Assembly: GCF_004363725.1 (NCBI RefSeq) | Contig: NZ_SNZF01000017.1 | Coordinates: 29,512-93,511 of the forward strand | From: Aquamicrobium defluvii | GTDB taxonomy: Bacteria > Pseudomonadota > Alphaproteobacteria > Rhizobiales > Rhizobiaceae | DNA length: 64,000 nucleotides | Direction: 5' to 3' | In this document: positions 8,637-18,592 of the stretch, one piece after another | Layout: every line of letters begins with the position of its first letter | Position numbering within the stretch: the stretch's first letter is position 1 | Position numbers and translations under genes: made by a program | The notes under the pieces: generated by a model | The model's database searches: none | What the model saw: the letters and a program-made list of their open reading frames with translations, nothing else | Told to the model about the DNA's origin: nothing

Positions 8637-9671
8637 ATGAGCGCCGAACGGAAAATGATGCGGGTTCTGAAAGGCGAGGCGGTATTTCCGCCTCCGCTCT
8701 GGATGATGCGGCAGGCAGGCCGCTATCTGCCTGAATATCGCGAGTCCCGGAAACAGGCGGGCTCGTTTCTCGACCTCTGCTACAACCCGGACCGGGCTGT
8801 CGAGGTGACGCTGCAGCCCATCGAGCGTTTCGGCTTCGATGCCTCGATCCTGTTTTCCGATATTCTCGTCGTGCCGCATGCGCTGGGCCGCGACCTGCGG
8901 TTCGAAGAGGGCCGGGGCCCGCTGATGACACCCATTACGGCAGGCGAGATCGATGCGCTCGACACAGGGGCGTTTCACGTGAATCTGGAACCGGTTTACG
9001 AAACGGTGCGGCGTCTGCGCCGGCAATTGCCGGATGAGACGACCCTGATCGGCTTCTGCGGCGCGCCCTGGACCGTCGCCACCTATATGATTGCCGGCCA
9101 CGGCACTCCGGACCAGGCACCGGCGCGGCTGTTCGCTTACCGGGAGCCGGAAGCCTTCGGGAAACTGCTGGCCGTGCTGGCCGACCAGTCTGCTTCCTAT
9201 CTGATCCGCCAGATCGAGGCGGGTGCGGATACGGTGCAGATTTTCGATTCGTGGTCGGGTGTGCTCGATGAGCCTTCGTTCGAAGCCTTCTGCGTGGAGC
9301 CGGTCGCCCGCATCGTGCGCAAGGTGCATGAAGTCCATCCCGGTGTTCCGGTGATCGGGTTCCCCAAGGGGGCCGGCGCAAACTACAGTTCCTATCGTCG
9401 CAAGACCGGAGTGGCGGGCCTTGGTCTGGACTGGTCGGTTCCGCTCTCACAGGCAGCCGAATTGCAGAAGGAAGGGGCTGTACAGGGCAACCTCGATCCG
9501 TTGCGGCTTGTCGCCGGGGGCAGGGCCTTGTCCGAGGGGGTGTCCGCAATTCTCGATAAACTGAAGGACGGACCGTTCATCTTCAATCTCGGACACGGCA
9601 TCGTTCCCGAAACCCCTGTCGCCCATGTCGAGGCTATGGTGCGTCTGGTACGTGGAGAAGCTGGACGATGA
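8637..9671 (+). CDS. hemE: Uroporphyrinogen decarboxylase
   Basis: 344 residues. It removes four carboxyl groups from uroporphyrinogen III to give coproporphyrinogen III in haem synthesis. The N-terminal signature [17 protein letters not shown] is at residues 19-35, with [12 protein letters not shown] near residue 78 (the catalytic Asp) and the C-terminal [12 protein letters not shown]. It overlaps hemJ by 4 bp, so the two are probably co-translated. Its promoter must lie in or beside the putative origin, which could tie expression to replication. Confidence 0.95.
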   Translation: MSAERKMMRVLKGEAVFPPPLWMMRQAGRYLPEYRESRKQAGSFLDLCYNPDRAVEVTLQPIERFGFDASILFSDILVVPHALGRDLRFEEGRGPLMTPITAGEIDALDTGAFHVNLEPVYETVRRLRRQLPDETTLIGFCGAPWTVATYMIAGHGTPDQAPARLFAYREPEAFGKLLAVLADQSASYLIRQIEAGADTVQIFDSWSGVLDEPSFEAFCVEPVARIVRKVHEVHPGVPVIGFPKGAGANYSSYRRKTGVAGLGLDWSVPLSQAAELQKEGAVQGNLDPLRLVAGGRALSEGVSAILDKLKDGPFIFNLGHGIVPETPVAHVEAMVRLVRGEAGR

Positions 9672-10198
9672 AGACTGTGCAGGCAGGCAACCGCAACGCT
9701 GCCTTGCGGGCGCTGGTGGCGATTGCCGTTCTTGTTGCGCTCACGGCCGCGCTTTTTCTTTTCGCGCCGGAAGAAGCCTACAACTGGATCAAGGCCATTC
9801 ATGTCATCGCCGTGATTTCATGGATGGCAGGCATGCTCTATCTGCCGCGCCTGTTCGTCTACCATGCCAACGCGGAAAAAGGGTCGGTGCAATCCGAGAC
9901 CTTCAAGGTCATGGAGCGACGTCTGCTGCGGGCCATCATCAATCCGGCGATGATCGTGAGCTGGGTGATGGGTCTGTGGCTCGCCTGGAAAGGGTTCGGC
10001 TTTCACGGCGGCTGGTTGCATGCCAAGATCGCCGCTGTCGTCCTGATGTCCGGCGTTCATGGCTATCTGTCAGCCGCGGTACGAAAATTTTCCGAGGATC
10101 GTAACGAAAAGCCGGCGAAGCACTGGCGGATCGTCAACGAAGTTCCTACCTTGCTGATGATCGCCATCGTTATTCTGGTGATCGTCAAGCCATTCTGA
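9668..10198 (+). CDS. hemJ: Protoporphyrinogen oxidase HemJ
   Basis: 176 residues, a four- to five-helix inner-membrane protein that oxidises protoporphyrinogen IX to protoporphyrin IX. The family motif [26 protein letters not shown] (residues about 38-63) includes the conserved His that binds haem. The C-terminus ends in a hydrophobic helix ([12 protein letters not shown]). The 4-bp overlap with hemE and shared pathway indicate an operon. Confidence 0.92.
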   Translation: MKTVQAGNRNAALRALVAIAVLVALTAALFLFAPEEAYNWIKAIHVIAVISWMAGMLYLPRLFVYHANAEKGSVQSETFKVMERRLLRAIINPAMIVSWVMGLWLAWKGFGFHGGWLHAKIAAVVLMSGVHGYLSAAVRKFSEDRNEKPAKHWRIVNEVPTLLMIAIVILVIVKPF

Positions 10199-10348
10199 GG
10201 CACCCCAAAAGCTGTCTTGCTCTTTGGCAGGCGCGGCGTTAAAAGGAAATCCCTCCTTTCCGCCATGCGCCGTTGTTTTCCCATTCGACCGCGTCCGGCA
10301 ATCCATCGCATTCGCCGATATCCCGCCCAGCACACCCAGAGTCCCGCC

Positions 10349-11614
10349 ATGCAGGAAATGAAACTCGCAGAGTTCAAGAACAAGAAGCCGCCAGAGCTGA
10401 TCGCCTATGCCGAATCGCTCGAGGTGGAGAACGCCAGCGTCATGCGCAAGCAGGAGCTGATGTTTGCCATCCTCAAGAAGCTGGCGGCGCAGGATATCGA
10501 GATCATCGGCGACGGCGTCGTGGAAGTGTTGCAGGACGGTTTCGGCTTCCTGCGCTCGGCCAACGCCAACTATCTGCCAGGTCCCGACGATATCTATATC
10601 TCGCCCTCGCAGATCCGCCGCTTTTCGCTGAAGACCGGCGATACCGTCGAGGGGCCGATCCGCAGCCCGAAGGAGGGCGAGCGCTATTTCGCCCTGCTCA
10701 AGGTCAACACGATCAATTTCGACGATCCGGAAAAGATCCGGCACAAGATCCATTTCGACAACCTGACGCCGCTCTATCCGAACGAGCGCCTGAAGATGGA
10801 AGTCGACAATCCGACCACCAAGGACATATCGCCCCGCGTCATCGATCTGGTTGCTCCCCTCGGCAAGGGCCAGCGCGGGCTGATCGTGGCGCCGCCGCGC
10901 ACCGGCAAGACGGTGCTGTTGCAGAACATCGCCCATTCGATCACCACCAACCATCCCGAATGCTACCTGATCGTGTTGCTGATCGACGAGCGGCCTGAGG
11001 AAGTGACCGACATGCAGCGCTCGGTGAAGGGCGAGGTCGTGTCCTCGACCTTCGACGAACCGGCCGCGCGCCACGTCCAGGTGGCCGAAATGGTCATCGA
11101 GAAGGCCAAGCGCCTGGTGGAGCATGGCCGCGACGTCGTCATCCTGCTCGATTCGATCACGCGCCTCGGCCGCGCCTACAATACGGTCGTGCCGTCTTCC
11201 GGCAAAGTGCTCACCGGCGGTGTTGACGCCAACGCCCTGCAGCGTCCGAAGCGCTTCTTCGGCGCGGCGCGCAACATCGAGGAAGGCGGCTCGCTCACCA
11301 TCATCGCCACGGCGCTGATCGACACCGGCAGCCGCATGGACGAGGTCATCTTCGAGGAGTTCAAGGGTACCGGCAACTCGGAAATCGTGCTCGACCGCAA
11401 GGTGGCCGACAAGCGCATCTTCCCGGCCATGGACATTCTCAAGTCCGGCACCCGCAAGGAGGACCTGCTGGTTCCGCGTCAGGACCTGCAGAAAATCTTC
11501 GTGCTGCGCCGCATCCTCGCGCCGATGGGCACGACCGATGCGATCGAGTTCCTCATCGACAAGCTCAAGCAGACGAAGACCAATTCGGATTTCTTCGATT
11601 CGATGAACACCTGA
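10349..11614 (+). CDS. rho: Transcription termination factor Rho
   Basis: 421 residues from the ATG at 10349, where the family N-terminus ([19 protein letters not shown]) begins. Rho is a hexameric RNA helicase. It has the N-terminal RNA-binding region with the OSB fold ([20 protein letters not shown]), Walker [17 protein letters not shown] near residue 175, Walker [17 protein letters not shown] and the Q-loop/R-loop region. It lies 150 bp after hemJ and converges on the DUF255 gene with 29 bp between stops. Confidence 0.96.
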   Translation: MQEMKLAEFKNKKPPELIAYAESLEVENASVMRKQELMFAILKKLAAQDIEIIGDGVVEVLQDGFGFLRSANANYLPGPDDIYISPSQIRRFSLKTGDTVEGPIRSPKEGERYFALLKVNTINFDDPEKIRHKIHFDNLTPLYPNERLKMEVDNPTTKDISPRVIDLVAPLGKGQRGLIVAPPRTGKTVLLQNIAHSITTNHPECYLIVLLIDERPEEVTDMQRSVKGEVVSSTFDEPAARHVQVAEMVIEKAKRLVEHGRDVVILLDSITRLGRAYNTVVPSSGKVLTGGVDANALQRPKRFFGAARNIEEGGSLTIIATALIDTGSRMDEVIFEEFKGTGNSEIVLDRKVADKRIFPAMDILKSGTRKEDLLVPRQDLQKIFVLRRILAPMGTTDAIEFLIDKLKQTKTNSDFFDSMNT

Positions 11615-11643
11615 TCCGGGACCGGATTGTTCGAAGGCGGGGC

Positions 11644-13662
11644 TTACGGTCTCGCCTTCAGTGTTTTCTCCAGGATCCCGGCATCGGCAATCACCGGCAG
11701 GCAGGTTTGGCCTGCGCACAGATATGCGCCCGGTTTTTCCGTCGAGGGCAGCACATCTCCGGGCAGGCTGACGCCAGCCGCATCGCCGACATGCAAGACG
11801 ATATCGATCCGGCGCGGATCGGGATATCGATTCGCGACCGGAACAAACCGGTAATCGGTGTGGTTCTCCACAATTACCAGCTTGTGCGGCGCGCGCGCCA
11901 GCTCGCATGCCGTCAAAATTCCGATCTGCCCGTAGCTTTGTTTCGCCGCGCGTCCAGCGGCATATTCCGCGACGGTCCAGGCTTTCTCTTGTATGTCCAT
12001 ATCGCCGGTCATCGAGGCCAGCCGCACCAGCGCTTCGATGATCTGACTGGTCGCCGAGGGGATAGCTTCATCCACATCGCCGCGAATGCGGATGGGAACG
12101 TCGCTGCTATCCGACGCGGTCAGATAGTAACCGGTCTCGCTATCGTCCCTGTGCCATCGGTCGAGTTGTCCCGCGAACTGCCGGGCATAATCGATATAGA
12201 CTCTCTTCCCGGTCGCTTCGAACAGGGAGATCGCGGCATTGATCATAGCTGCATAGTCGCTCGACAGCGCAGGAAACTGTGCTCTGTCGCCTAGCGTGGA
12301 ATGCGGCAGGCGCCCGTCTTTTGATGTGCCGACGATGTAGTGGAAAGCGTCCTCGGCTGGGCTCACCCATTCCGCCTGACCGAGGGAACGTCCGCATTCG
12401 GCGAGCGCGGCAATCGCCAGTCCGTTCCAGTCGGTCAGAACCTTATCGTCGCGGGCCGGCCGGATACGCTTTTCCCGCGCGTCCAGCAATCTTTGCTTGA
12501 TGTGTCTCAAACGCTCAATTTGAGCGGATAATCCCGGTGCCTGCCCCCGCGTCTGGTAGATAATAGGCTTGCCTTCCCATGAGTGGGGCTTTGCGAGCGA
12601 ATGATGCGTGAAGAAGAAGGATGCGTCTTCGCCCAGCACATCCTCGATCTCCGACCTGTCCCAGGTGTAGAACAAGCCTTCCTGGCCATCGCTATCGGCA
12701 TCGAGACTGGAGGCAAATGCGCCGCCATCTGCCTTCATTTCCCGCAGCAAGAAATGCGCCGTCTCTTCGATTCGTATCCGGAACAATTCCGATCCCGACG
12801 CGGCATAGGCCCAGTTGGCGAGCCGCAGCAATTGCGCATTGTCGTAGAGCATTTTCTCGAAATGCGGCACCAGCCATTGCGCATCCGTGGAATAACGCGC
12901 CAGGCCGCCGCCGATATGATCGTAGATTCCGCCAGCCAGCATGTGCTCGAGGCTGGAGAGAACGGCAGATCGGTGGGCATCGTTGCCGGTATTGAGACAG
13001 GACAGCCACAAGGCATGCATGAAGGGAGCGTTCGGGAATTTGGGTGCGCCTTTCAAGCCTCCGGCATCGCTATCGATCATGTTGTGGATGCTCCCGGCGA
13101 TATCGGCGAAGGCATCCGCGCGTATAGAGCCCCTCCCGTGCGCAGGGCCAAGCCTGGAGCGGATATGCCCGTTCAGCGTATCGGCGCTGTGCAGTATGTC
13201 GGCCCGTTTGTTTCGCCATGCGCCGAATACGGCATTTAGCACCTCGATAAACCCGTGCCTGCCAAGGCGGGCGCGTGGCGGAAAGTATGTACCGCCCCAG
13301 AACGGTCTGGCGTCAGGCGTAAGAAACATGGTCAGCGGCCAGCCACCCTGATCGCCCATGGCTGTGAGTGCGGCCATATAGATCTGATCTATGTCAGGCC
13401 GTTCTTCACGATCCACCTTGATATTGACGAACAGACGGTTCATGACCGCCGCTATCCCGATGTCCTCGAAGCTTTCATGGGCCATGACATGGCACCAATG
13501 ACAGGCGGCATAGCCAACCGAGAGCAGGATGGGACGGTCGAGTTCCCGGGCTTCCTCCAGGGCGGAAGAAGACCAGGGCCGCCAGTGCACGGGGTTGGTG
13601 GCGTGCTGCTGCAAGTAGGGGCTTGCCTGATCGGCAAGCAGATTCCGAGGCGGTAAGCTCAT
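11644..13662 (-). CDS. Thioredoxin-domain protein of the DUF255/YyaL (SPATA20-like) family
   Basis: 672 residues from the ATG at 13662 (LPPRNLLADQASPYLQQHA matches the family start). The N-terminal thioredoxin-like domain carries CHWCHVM near residue 50. The large C-terminal part resembles an (alpha/alpha)6 glycosidase-like barrel, with PHFEKMLYDNAQLL near residue 260. The biochemical function of the family is not established. It is on the opposite strand to rho and mnmE and interrupts the rho-mnmE order seen in several relatives. Its start region is only 63 bp from the mnmE start, so the two share a divergent promoter region. Confidence 0.9.
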   Translation of the reverse strand: MSLPPRNLLADQASPYLQQHATNPVHWRPWSSSALEEARELDRPILLSVGYAACHWCHVMAHESFEDIGIAAVMNRLFVNIKVDREERPDIDQIYMAALTAMGDQGGWPLTMFLTPDARPFWGGTYFPPRARLGRHGFIEVLNAVFGAWRNKRADILHSADTLNGHIRSRLGPAHGRGSIRADAFADIAGSIHNMIDSDAGGLKGAPKFPNAPFMHALWLSCLNTGNDAHRSAVLSSLEHMLAGGIYDHIGGGLARYSTDAQWLVPHFEKMLYDNAQLLRLANWAYAASGSELFRIRIEETAHFLLREMKADGGAFASSLDADSDGQEGLFYTWDRSEIEDVLGEDASFFFTHHSLAKPHSWEGKPIIYQTRGQAPGLSAQIERLRHIKQRLLDAREKRIRPARDDKVLTDWNGLAIAALAECGRSLGQAEWVSPAEDAFHYIVGTSKDGRLPHSTLGDRAQFPALSSDYAAMINAAISLFEATGKRVYIDYARQFAGQLDRWHRDDSETGYYLTASDSSDVPIRIRGDVDEAIPSATSQIIEALVRLASMTGDMDIQEKAWTVAEYAAGRAAKQSYGQIGILTACELARAPHKLVIVENHTDYRFVPVANRYPDPRRIDIVLHVGDAAGVSLPGDVLPSTEKPGAYLCAGQTCLPVIADAGILEKTLKARP

Positions 13663-13725
13663 ATGGCCGCCCTTGGCTGAAGAAGAAGACACGCAACTGG
13701 TAGATGGGTTCGCGCTGTGGAGCAA

Positions 13726-15054
13726 ATGATATTCGGTGAGACCATTGTTGCCTTGTCGAGCGGACGGCTCCCGGCGGGAGTTGCAGTCATACGAATTTCA
13801 GGCCCCGATACTCGATTCGTTCTCGAAACGATTTGTGGCACCGCCCCCCCGGCCAGAAAGGCCGTCCACCGTGCTCTGTATTCGCCTTCGAAAAAGGAAG
13901 TGCTGGATCGGGGTCTGGTTATATACTTCCCCGCACCGAACAGCTTTACGGGCGAGGAGGTTGCCGAGTTTCAGATACATGGCGGCCGAGCCGTGGTTGA
14001 AGCCGTGATGAAATCTCTCACAGCTATTCCGAACGTCCGCCATGCGGAGGCCGGGGAGTTTACCCGCCGCGCGTTCATGAATGGAAAGCTCGATCTGGTT
14101 CAGACCGAGGCTTTGGCCGATCTTATAAATGCCGAAACCGAGTCGCAGCGTCGACTTGCGCAACGCAATGCGGATGGCGCCCAGAGTAGGCTCTATACGG
14201 ATTGGCGCCGACGCCTCATTCATGCCCGCGCGGTGATCGAGGCTGAGATCGACTTTGCGGATGAGAGCGATGTTCCAGGTTCCGTAGCGGATACCGTGTG
14301 GGCCGATATAGCCGACCTTGTGGATGAGGTTGACAGGCATATCGGGGGGTTCGCCGCCGCCGAGATCATCCAGGACGGCTTCGAGGTCGTGATATTGGGG
14401 GCCCCAAACGCCGGCAAGTCGAGCCTGTTCAACGCTCTAGCCCGGCGCGATGCGGCCATTGTCACCAACGAACCGGGGACGACACGCGACCTTCTGGACG
14501 TAACTCTGGATATCGATGGTGTGAAGGTCGTGATCACCGACACCGCCGGCCTGCGGGAAGATGCCGGGATGGTCGAGACCATTGGAATGGAAAAGGCACG
14601 CGAAAGGAGCCGGAACGCAGATCTTGTCCTGATCCTGGAAGATATGCTCAATCCGCAAACGGTGGAGGTGGATTGGCTTGAAACCAGCTGCCTGCGGGTG
14701 GGGACCAAGCTGGATCTGATCGCTGCTAAAGATTTGGGTGATGTCAATTACGATTTCCGAATTTCGTCCCTTACGGAGGAAGGCATACCCGACCTTCTTG
14801 AAGCCATCGGACATCGCGCAGAGCACAGCCTAAGCCTGGCGGGAGACACGTTGCCATCCCGCCTGCGGCATGTGGAATTACTGGAGGATACCCTCCGTCA
14901 CCTGAGGATCGGTCAGAACGATGCGGTGGCCCCCCTCGAAATCAGGGCAGAGGAGCTTCGTCTAGCGGCGGATGCGCTGGGACGTATCACTGGAGCGATC
15001 GATGTCGAGGATTTGCTGGATGTGATCTTCTCGCAATTCTGTATCGGTAAGTGA
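13726..15054 (+). CDS. mnmE: tRNA uridine-5-carboxymethylaminomethyl(34) synthesis GTPase MnmE
   Basis: 442 residues. With MnmG it modifies U34 of several tRNAs. The N-terminal tetrahydrofolate-binding domain begins ETIVALSSGRLPAGVAVIRI. The G domain near residue 215 has GAPNAGKSSLFN (G1), GTTRDLLDV (G2) and DTAGLRE (G3). The protein ends in the conserved FCIGK, whose Cys is required for activity. A GTG three codons upstream (13717) is an alternative start; the ATG was chosen. parS sites begin at its stop codon. Confidence 0.94.
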   Translation: MIFGETIVALSSGRLPAGVAVIRISGPDTRFVLETICGTAPPARKAVHRALYSPSKKEVLDRGLVIYFPAPNSFTGEEVAEFQIHGGRAVVEAVMKSLTAIPNVRHAEAGEFTRRAFMNGKLDLVQTEALADLINAETESQRRLAQRNADGAQSRLYTDWRRRLIHARAVIEAEIDFADESDVPGSVADTVWADIADLVDEVDRHIGGFAAAEIIQDGFEVVILGAPNAGKSSLFNALARRDAAIVTNEPGTTRDLLDVTLDIDGVKVVITDTAGLREDAGMVETIGMEKARERSRNADLVLILEDMLNPQTVEVDWLETSCLRVGTKLDLIAAKDLGDVNYDFRISSLTEEGIPDLLEAIGHRAEHSLSLAGDTLPSRLRHVELLEDTLRHLRIGQNDAVAPLEIRAEELRLAADALGRITGAIDVEDLLDVIFSQFCIGK

Positions 15055-15067
15055 CTCACGTGAAACA
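15052..15067 (+). promoter_or_regulatory. parS site 1 (14/16 match), overlaps mnmE stop
   Basis: TGACTCACGTGAAACA matches the ParB-binding consensus TGTTTCACGTGAAACA at 14 of 16 positions. The two differences create GACTC, a CcrM methylation target, inside the left half-site. It is the first of three tandem sites before mnmG. Confidence 0.75.
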
Positions 15068-15083
15068 TGAGGGAAAGGGGGCC

Positions 15084-15099
15084 TGACTCACGTGAAACA
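15084..15099 (+). promoter_or_regulatory. parS site 2 (14/16 match)
   Basis: The 16-base word is identical to site 1, again with GACTC in the left half, and starts 32 bp after it. The extended word TGACTCACGTGAAACATG is repeated exactly, so one site probably arose from the other by duplication. Confidence 0.75.
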
Positions 15100-15121
15100 T
15101 GCCCGGTTGGAATAAGTTGCT

Positions 15122-15137
15122 CGTTTCACGTGAAACA
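15122..15137 (+). promoter_or_regulatory. parS site 3 (15/16 match)
   Basis: CGTTTCACGTGAAACA differs from the consensus only at the first base. It is the best match of the cluster and lies 38 bp after site 2, just upstream of the likely mnmG promoter. Confidence 0.9.
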
Positions 15138-15150
15138 TTTACAAGCGGCG

Positions 15151-15179
15151 TTGACATGAAAAGCGTACGAACATCTATC
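15151..15179 (+). promoter_or_regulatory. Candidate sigma-70 promoter of mnmG-rsmG-parAB
   Basis: TTGACA at 15151-15156 is a perfect -35 hexamer. Seventeen bases later TCTATC (15174-15179) is a fair -10 hexamer, 22 bp before the mnmG start. It sits 13 bp after parS site 3, so ParB bound there could influence it. Confidence 0.45.
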
Positions 15180-15201
15180 TCTATCGAATAGAGAAGCTGA
15201 A

Positions 15202-17076
15202 ATGAAATCGAATTATGACGTAATCGTGGTTGGTGGTGGACATGCTGGCTGTGAGGCAGCCAGCGCCGCCGCTCGTGCAGGAGCGACCACAGCACTGATA
15301 ACTTTAAGGGCTGAAAGTATCGGAGTGATGTCATGCAACCCGGCGATCGGAGGTCTTGGGAAGGGCCAGATCGTCCGGGAGATCGATGCTCTCGATGGCC
15401 TGATGGGCCGGATGGCTGATCAGGCCGGCATCCAGTACCGCATGCTCAATCGGCGCAAGGGACCGGCTGTACGCGGCCCACGAACGCAGGCGGATCGCAA
15501 GCTATACAGGCTGGCCGTTCAGGCGGCGCTGCGCCAGCAAGCGAACCTCGATGTTATCGAAGGTGAGGTTGATGATCTCGAACTCTCGGTAGGCAGGATG
15601 ACCGCCGTCGTGCTGGCGGATGGACGGAGATTAGGCTGCGGCTCGGTGGTCCTCACCACAGGAACTTTTCTTCGTGGACTGATTCATATTGGAGATCGGA
15701 AGATCGTCGCCGGCCGCATGAATGAGCAGGCAACCGTCGGGCTTTCCAAAACCATGGCGCGTGCGGGTTTCGCGCTTGGCCGTCTCAAGACCGGAACCCC
15801 TCCGCGTCTGGATGGACGGACCATCGACTGGAAATCTCTCGATATGCAATCCGCAGATGAGGATCCTGTGCCTTTCTCTTCGCTGACGGAGCGCATTACT
15901 GTTCCCCAGATCGAATGTGGAATAACGCGGACCACATCCGTTACACATGATCTCATCCGGGCCAATCTGGGTCGGTCGGCCATGTATTCGGGTTCGATCG
16001 AAGGTATCGGCCCGCGATATTGCCCCTCCATCGAGGACAAGATCGTCAGGTTCGGGGATCGTGATTCGCATCAGATATTCCTAGAGCCAGAGGGTCTGGA
16101 CGATCACACTGTTTATCCAAATGGTATCTCGACGTCGCTGCCTGAAGACGTCCAGCTTGATATCCTCAAGACCATACCGGGACTTGAGAATGCCGCTATG
16201 CTCCAGCCCGGCTACGCCATCGAATACGATCATGTAGATCCGCGTGAGCTTTATGCAACGCTGGAGACAAAGCGCATAAGAGGTTTGTTTCTGGCCGGAC
16301 AGATCAATGGTACAACCGGCTATGAGGAGGCGGCTGGCCAGGGTTTGCTGGCCGGGATAAACGCGGCCCGCTATGCCTCCGGCTCCCAGCCGATCACCAT
16401 CAGCAGGACCGAAGCATATATAGGCGTGATGGTGGACGACCTTGTTCACCAGGGTGTTACCGAGCCCTATCGCATGTTCACCTCGAGGGCAGAGTTTCGC
16501 CTGTCGCTGCGCGCGGACAATGCAGATCAAAGGTTGACGCCGCTTGGCCTTCGTCTGGGCATTGTCTCTGGTGACAGGGCTGTTCATTTCGAGCGATTCA
16601 GGCGGGCTCTCGACAAGGCGCGGGATTTGGCGCGCTCGATTTTGCTTACACCGCAGGAAGCGGCCCATGGGGGGCTGACGATCAATCAGGATGGGGTTCG
16701 CCGCTCGGGATACGAATTGCTCAGCTATGAGAATGTAGATATCGAATGGTTGGCAAGGCTTGATCCGGCCTTCCTCCATATTGACAGAAGAATTACCGAA
16801 GCCCTCGAGATCGAAGCAAAATACGCCGTGTACATGGAGCGGCAGAAGGTTGATGTTGCCAGAATGCAGGCGGAAGAATCCCGGCTTATTCCGTCTGATA
16901 TGGATTTTGGGGCAACCCCCGGGCTTTCGAATGAGTTAAAGCAGAAGATGAAGCAGAAGCAGCCGCGGTCTGTTGCGGAGGCGCAACGCATCGAGGGCAT
17001 GACGCCGGCAGCTCTTGCGATCATCGTTGCCCATATTCGCGCTCATGAAATCATGATGCGGAAAGGCGCGGCATGA
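15202..17076 (+). CDS. mnmG: tRNA U34 modification enzyme MnmG (GidA)
   Basis: 624 residues, FAD-dependent partner of MnmE. The Rossmann motif [21 protein letters not shown] is at residues 7-27. The family signatures [20 protein letters not shown] near residue 43 and [17 protein letters not shown] near residue 368 are present, and the C-terminal helical domain ends [17 protein letters not shown]. It overlaps rsmG by 4 bp. mnmG-rsmG-parA-parB read in one direction with short gaps, the standard alphaproteobacterial order. Confidence 0.96.
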   Translation: MKSNYDVIVVGGGHAGCEAASAAARAGATTALITLRAESIGVMSCNPAIGGLGKGQIVREIDALDGLMGRMADQAGIQYRMLNRRKGPAVRGPRTQADRKLYRLAVQAALRQQANLDVIEGEVDDLELSVGRMTAVVLADGRRLGCGSVVLTTGTFLRGLIHIGDRKIVAGRMNEQATVGLSKTMARAGFALGRLKTGTPPRLDGRTIDWKSLDMQSADEDPVPFSSLTERITVPQIECGITRTTSVTHDLIRANLGRSAMYSGSIEGIGPRYCPSIEDKIVRFGDRDSHQIFLEPEGLDDHTVYPNGISTSLPEDVQLDILKTIPGLENAAMLQPGYAIEYDHVDPRELYATLETKRIRGLFLAGQINGTTGYEEAAGQGLLAGINAARYASGSQPITISRTEAYIGVMVDDLVHQGVTEPYRMFTSRAEFRLSLRADNADQRLTPLGLRLGIVSGDRAVHFERFRRALDKARDLARSILLTPQEAAHGGLTINQDGVRRSGYELLSYENVDIEWLARLDPAFLHIDRRITEALEIEAKYAVYMERQKVDVARMQAEESRLIPSDMDFGATPGLSNELKQKMKQKQPRSVAEAQRIEGMTPAALAIIVAHIRAHEIMMRKGAA

Positions 17077-17702
17077 GCGAAGAACGCTTCCTTGCGCTGC
17101 AGGCGGTCGCTGGTGTCGTTTCACGTGAAACGTTTGAAGCCCTGTCGCACTTCGAGGCTCAGTTCCTGAAGTGGAATCAGCGCATCAACCTTGCCGCAAG
17201 CTCGACCCTGTCCGATGTGTGGAGCAGGCACATTCTGGACAGTGCCCAACTGGCCGCTCTGGCTCCGGGTGCTACAAAATGGCTCGACCTCGGGTCGGGG
17301 GGTGGTTTCCCGGGCCTGGTTCTCGCTTTCCTGATGCGGGATCGTTCCGGACGCATCGATCTCGTTGAAAGCAACCGCAAGAAGGCCGCCTTTCTGCAAG
17401 CGATGATCGGTGAGTTCAATCTTCCTGCGCGGGTCATTGCCCGGCGTATCGAGGATGCGCCTGCCTTTGTCGATCAGCCGCAGATTGTGACTGCGCGCGC
17501 ATTGGCAGCTTTGCCATTGCTGGTCGAACTGGCTTCTCCCTGGTTGTTGGCGGGAGCGACCGCACTCTTCCACAAAGGCCGGGATTACCGGGCCGAGGTC
17601 GAAGAAAGCAGTCAACGTTGGTCTTTCGATCTGGTAGAATATAAAAGCTCGGTCGACCCGGAAGGAGTCGTGCTCGAGATCAGTGGTTTAAGCGCCAGGT
17701 GA
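17073..17702 (+). CDS. rsmG: 16S rRNA (guanine527-N7)-methyltransferase RsmG (GidB)
   Basis: 209 residues. SAM-dependent Rossmann-fold methyltransferase, with the SAM-binding loop [16 protein letters not shown] near residue 70 and [12 protein letters not shown] near residue 92. The N-terminal segment VSRETFEAL is encoded by DNA that is also a parS site, a dual use known from related genomes. It overlaps mnmG by 4 bp and precedes parA by 39 bp. Confidence 0.94.
   Translation: MSEERFLALQAVAGVVSRETFEALSHFEAQFLKWNQRINLAASSTLSDVWSRHILDSAQLAALAPGATKWLDLGSGGGFPGLVLAFLMRDRSGRIDLVESNRKKAAFLQAMIGEFNLPARVIARRIEDAPAFVDQPQIVTARALAALPLLVELASPWLLAGATALFHKGRDYRAEVEESSQRWSFDLVEYKSSVDPEGVVLEISGLSAR
17117..17132 (+). 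promoter_or_regulatory. parS site 4 inside rsmG
   Basis: CGTTTCACGTGAAACG is a perfect 16-base palindrome and matches the parS consensus at 14 of 16 positions, the differences being the two symmetric outer bases. It encodes codons for VSRETF of RsmG. Confidence 0.85.
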
Positions 17703-17741
17703 AAGCATCCGTCTATCGGAGTGAAATTCCGGCAGGAAAGC

Positions 17742-18542
17742 ATGATCAGCAGCAAACCCCGCATCATAACCGTGGCGAATCAGAAGGGCGGCGTCGGCAA
17801 GACGACCACTGCCATCAATCTCGCCACTGCGCTGGCAGCAATTGGCGAAAAGGTTCTCATCGTCGATCTGGATCCGCAGGGAAATGCCAGCACCGGGCTT
17901 GGCATCGATCGCAAGGATCGTTCGCTTTCGTCCTATGATGTTCTGACGGGTGCGGCGACCGTAGAGGCAGCTTCGGTTCAGACCGCGGTGCCAGGATTGT
18001 CGATTGTTCCGTCCACCCTCGATCTGCTGGGCGTGGAAATGGAGATCGCATCTGCCCCGGACAGGGTTCTGAGGTTAAGAAACGCCCTTCGAGCAACATC
18101 GGCACGCGCCAATCCGTTCAGCTATGTGCTGATCGACTGTCCGCCGTCGCTTAACCTCCTGACGCTCAACTCCATGGCGGCAGCGGATTCGGTTCTGGTC
18201 CCGTTGCAATGCGAATTTTTCGCGCTGGAAGGTCTCAGTCAGTTGCTTGAGACGGTTCAGCAGGTGCGTGGCTCCATCAATCCGCAACTGGAGATCCAGG
18301 GCATCGTGCTCACCATGTTCGACGGCCGCAACAATCTGGCCAATCAGGTTGTGCAGGATGTGCGCGCGCATATGGGCGAAAAGGTGTATGAGACCGTCAT
18401 TCCACGGAATGTGCGTGTGTCCGAAGCGCCGTCTTATGGCAAGCCAGCTATATTGTACGATCTGAAATGCTCCGGCAGCCAGGCGTATTTGCAGCTCGCT
18501 TCGGAGGTTATCCGGCGTGAACGACGCTTGCGCGCGGCCTGA
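17742..18542 (+). CDS. parA: Chromosome partitioning ATPase ParA
   Basis: 266 residues from the ATG at 17742, which has GGAAAG five bases upstream; a GTG at 17721 would add seven residues. ParA is a Walker-type ATPase that moves ParB-parS complexes apart. The deviant Walker A motif NQKGGVGKTTTAINLA is near residue 12, Walker A' near residue 42 (VLIVDLDPQGNAS) and Walker B near residue 132 (YVLIDCPPSL). The short N-terminus without an HTH is typical of chromosomal ParA. It is followed 50 bp later by parB. Confidence 0.95.
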   Translation: MISSKPRIITVANQKGGVGKTTTAINLATALAAIGEKVLIVDLDPQGNASTGLGIDRKDRSLSSYDVLTGAATVEAASVQTAVPGLSIVPSTLDLLGVEMEIASAPDRVLRLRNALRATSARANPFSYVLIDCPPSLNLLTLNSMAAADSVLVPLQCEFFALEGLSQLLETVQQVRGSINPQLEIQGIVLTMFDGRNNLANQVVQDVRAHMGEKVYETVIPRNVRVSEAPSYGKPAILYDLKCSGSQAYLQLASEVIRRERRLRAA

Positions 18543-18592
18543 ACCCTGTAAGACGACAGATTGATTCGGTAATGAAACGGTTTTGGTGAACG

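Noticed and set aside
8971..8986. CGTTTCACGTGAATCT inside hemE resembles a parS site.
   Set aside because: Only 13 of 16 positions match and the right arm is broken (AATC instead of AAAC). It encodes ordinary HemE residues (FHVNL), so chance is the simpler explanation.
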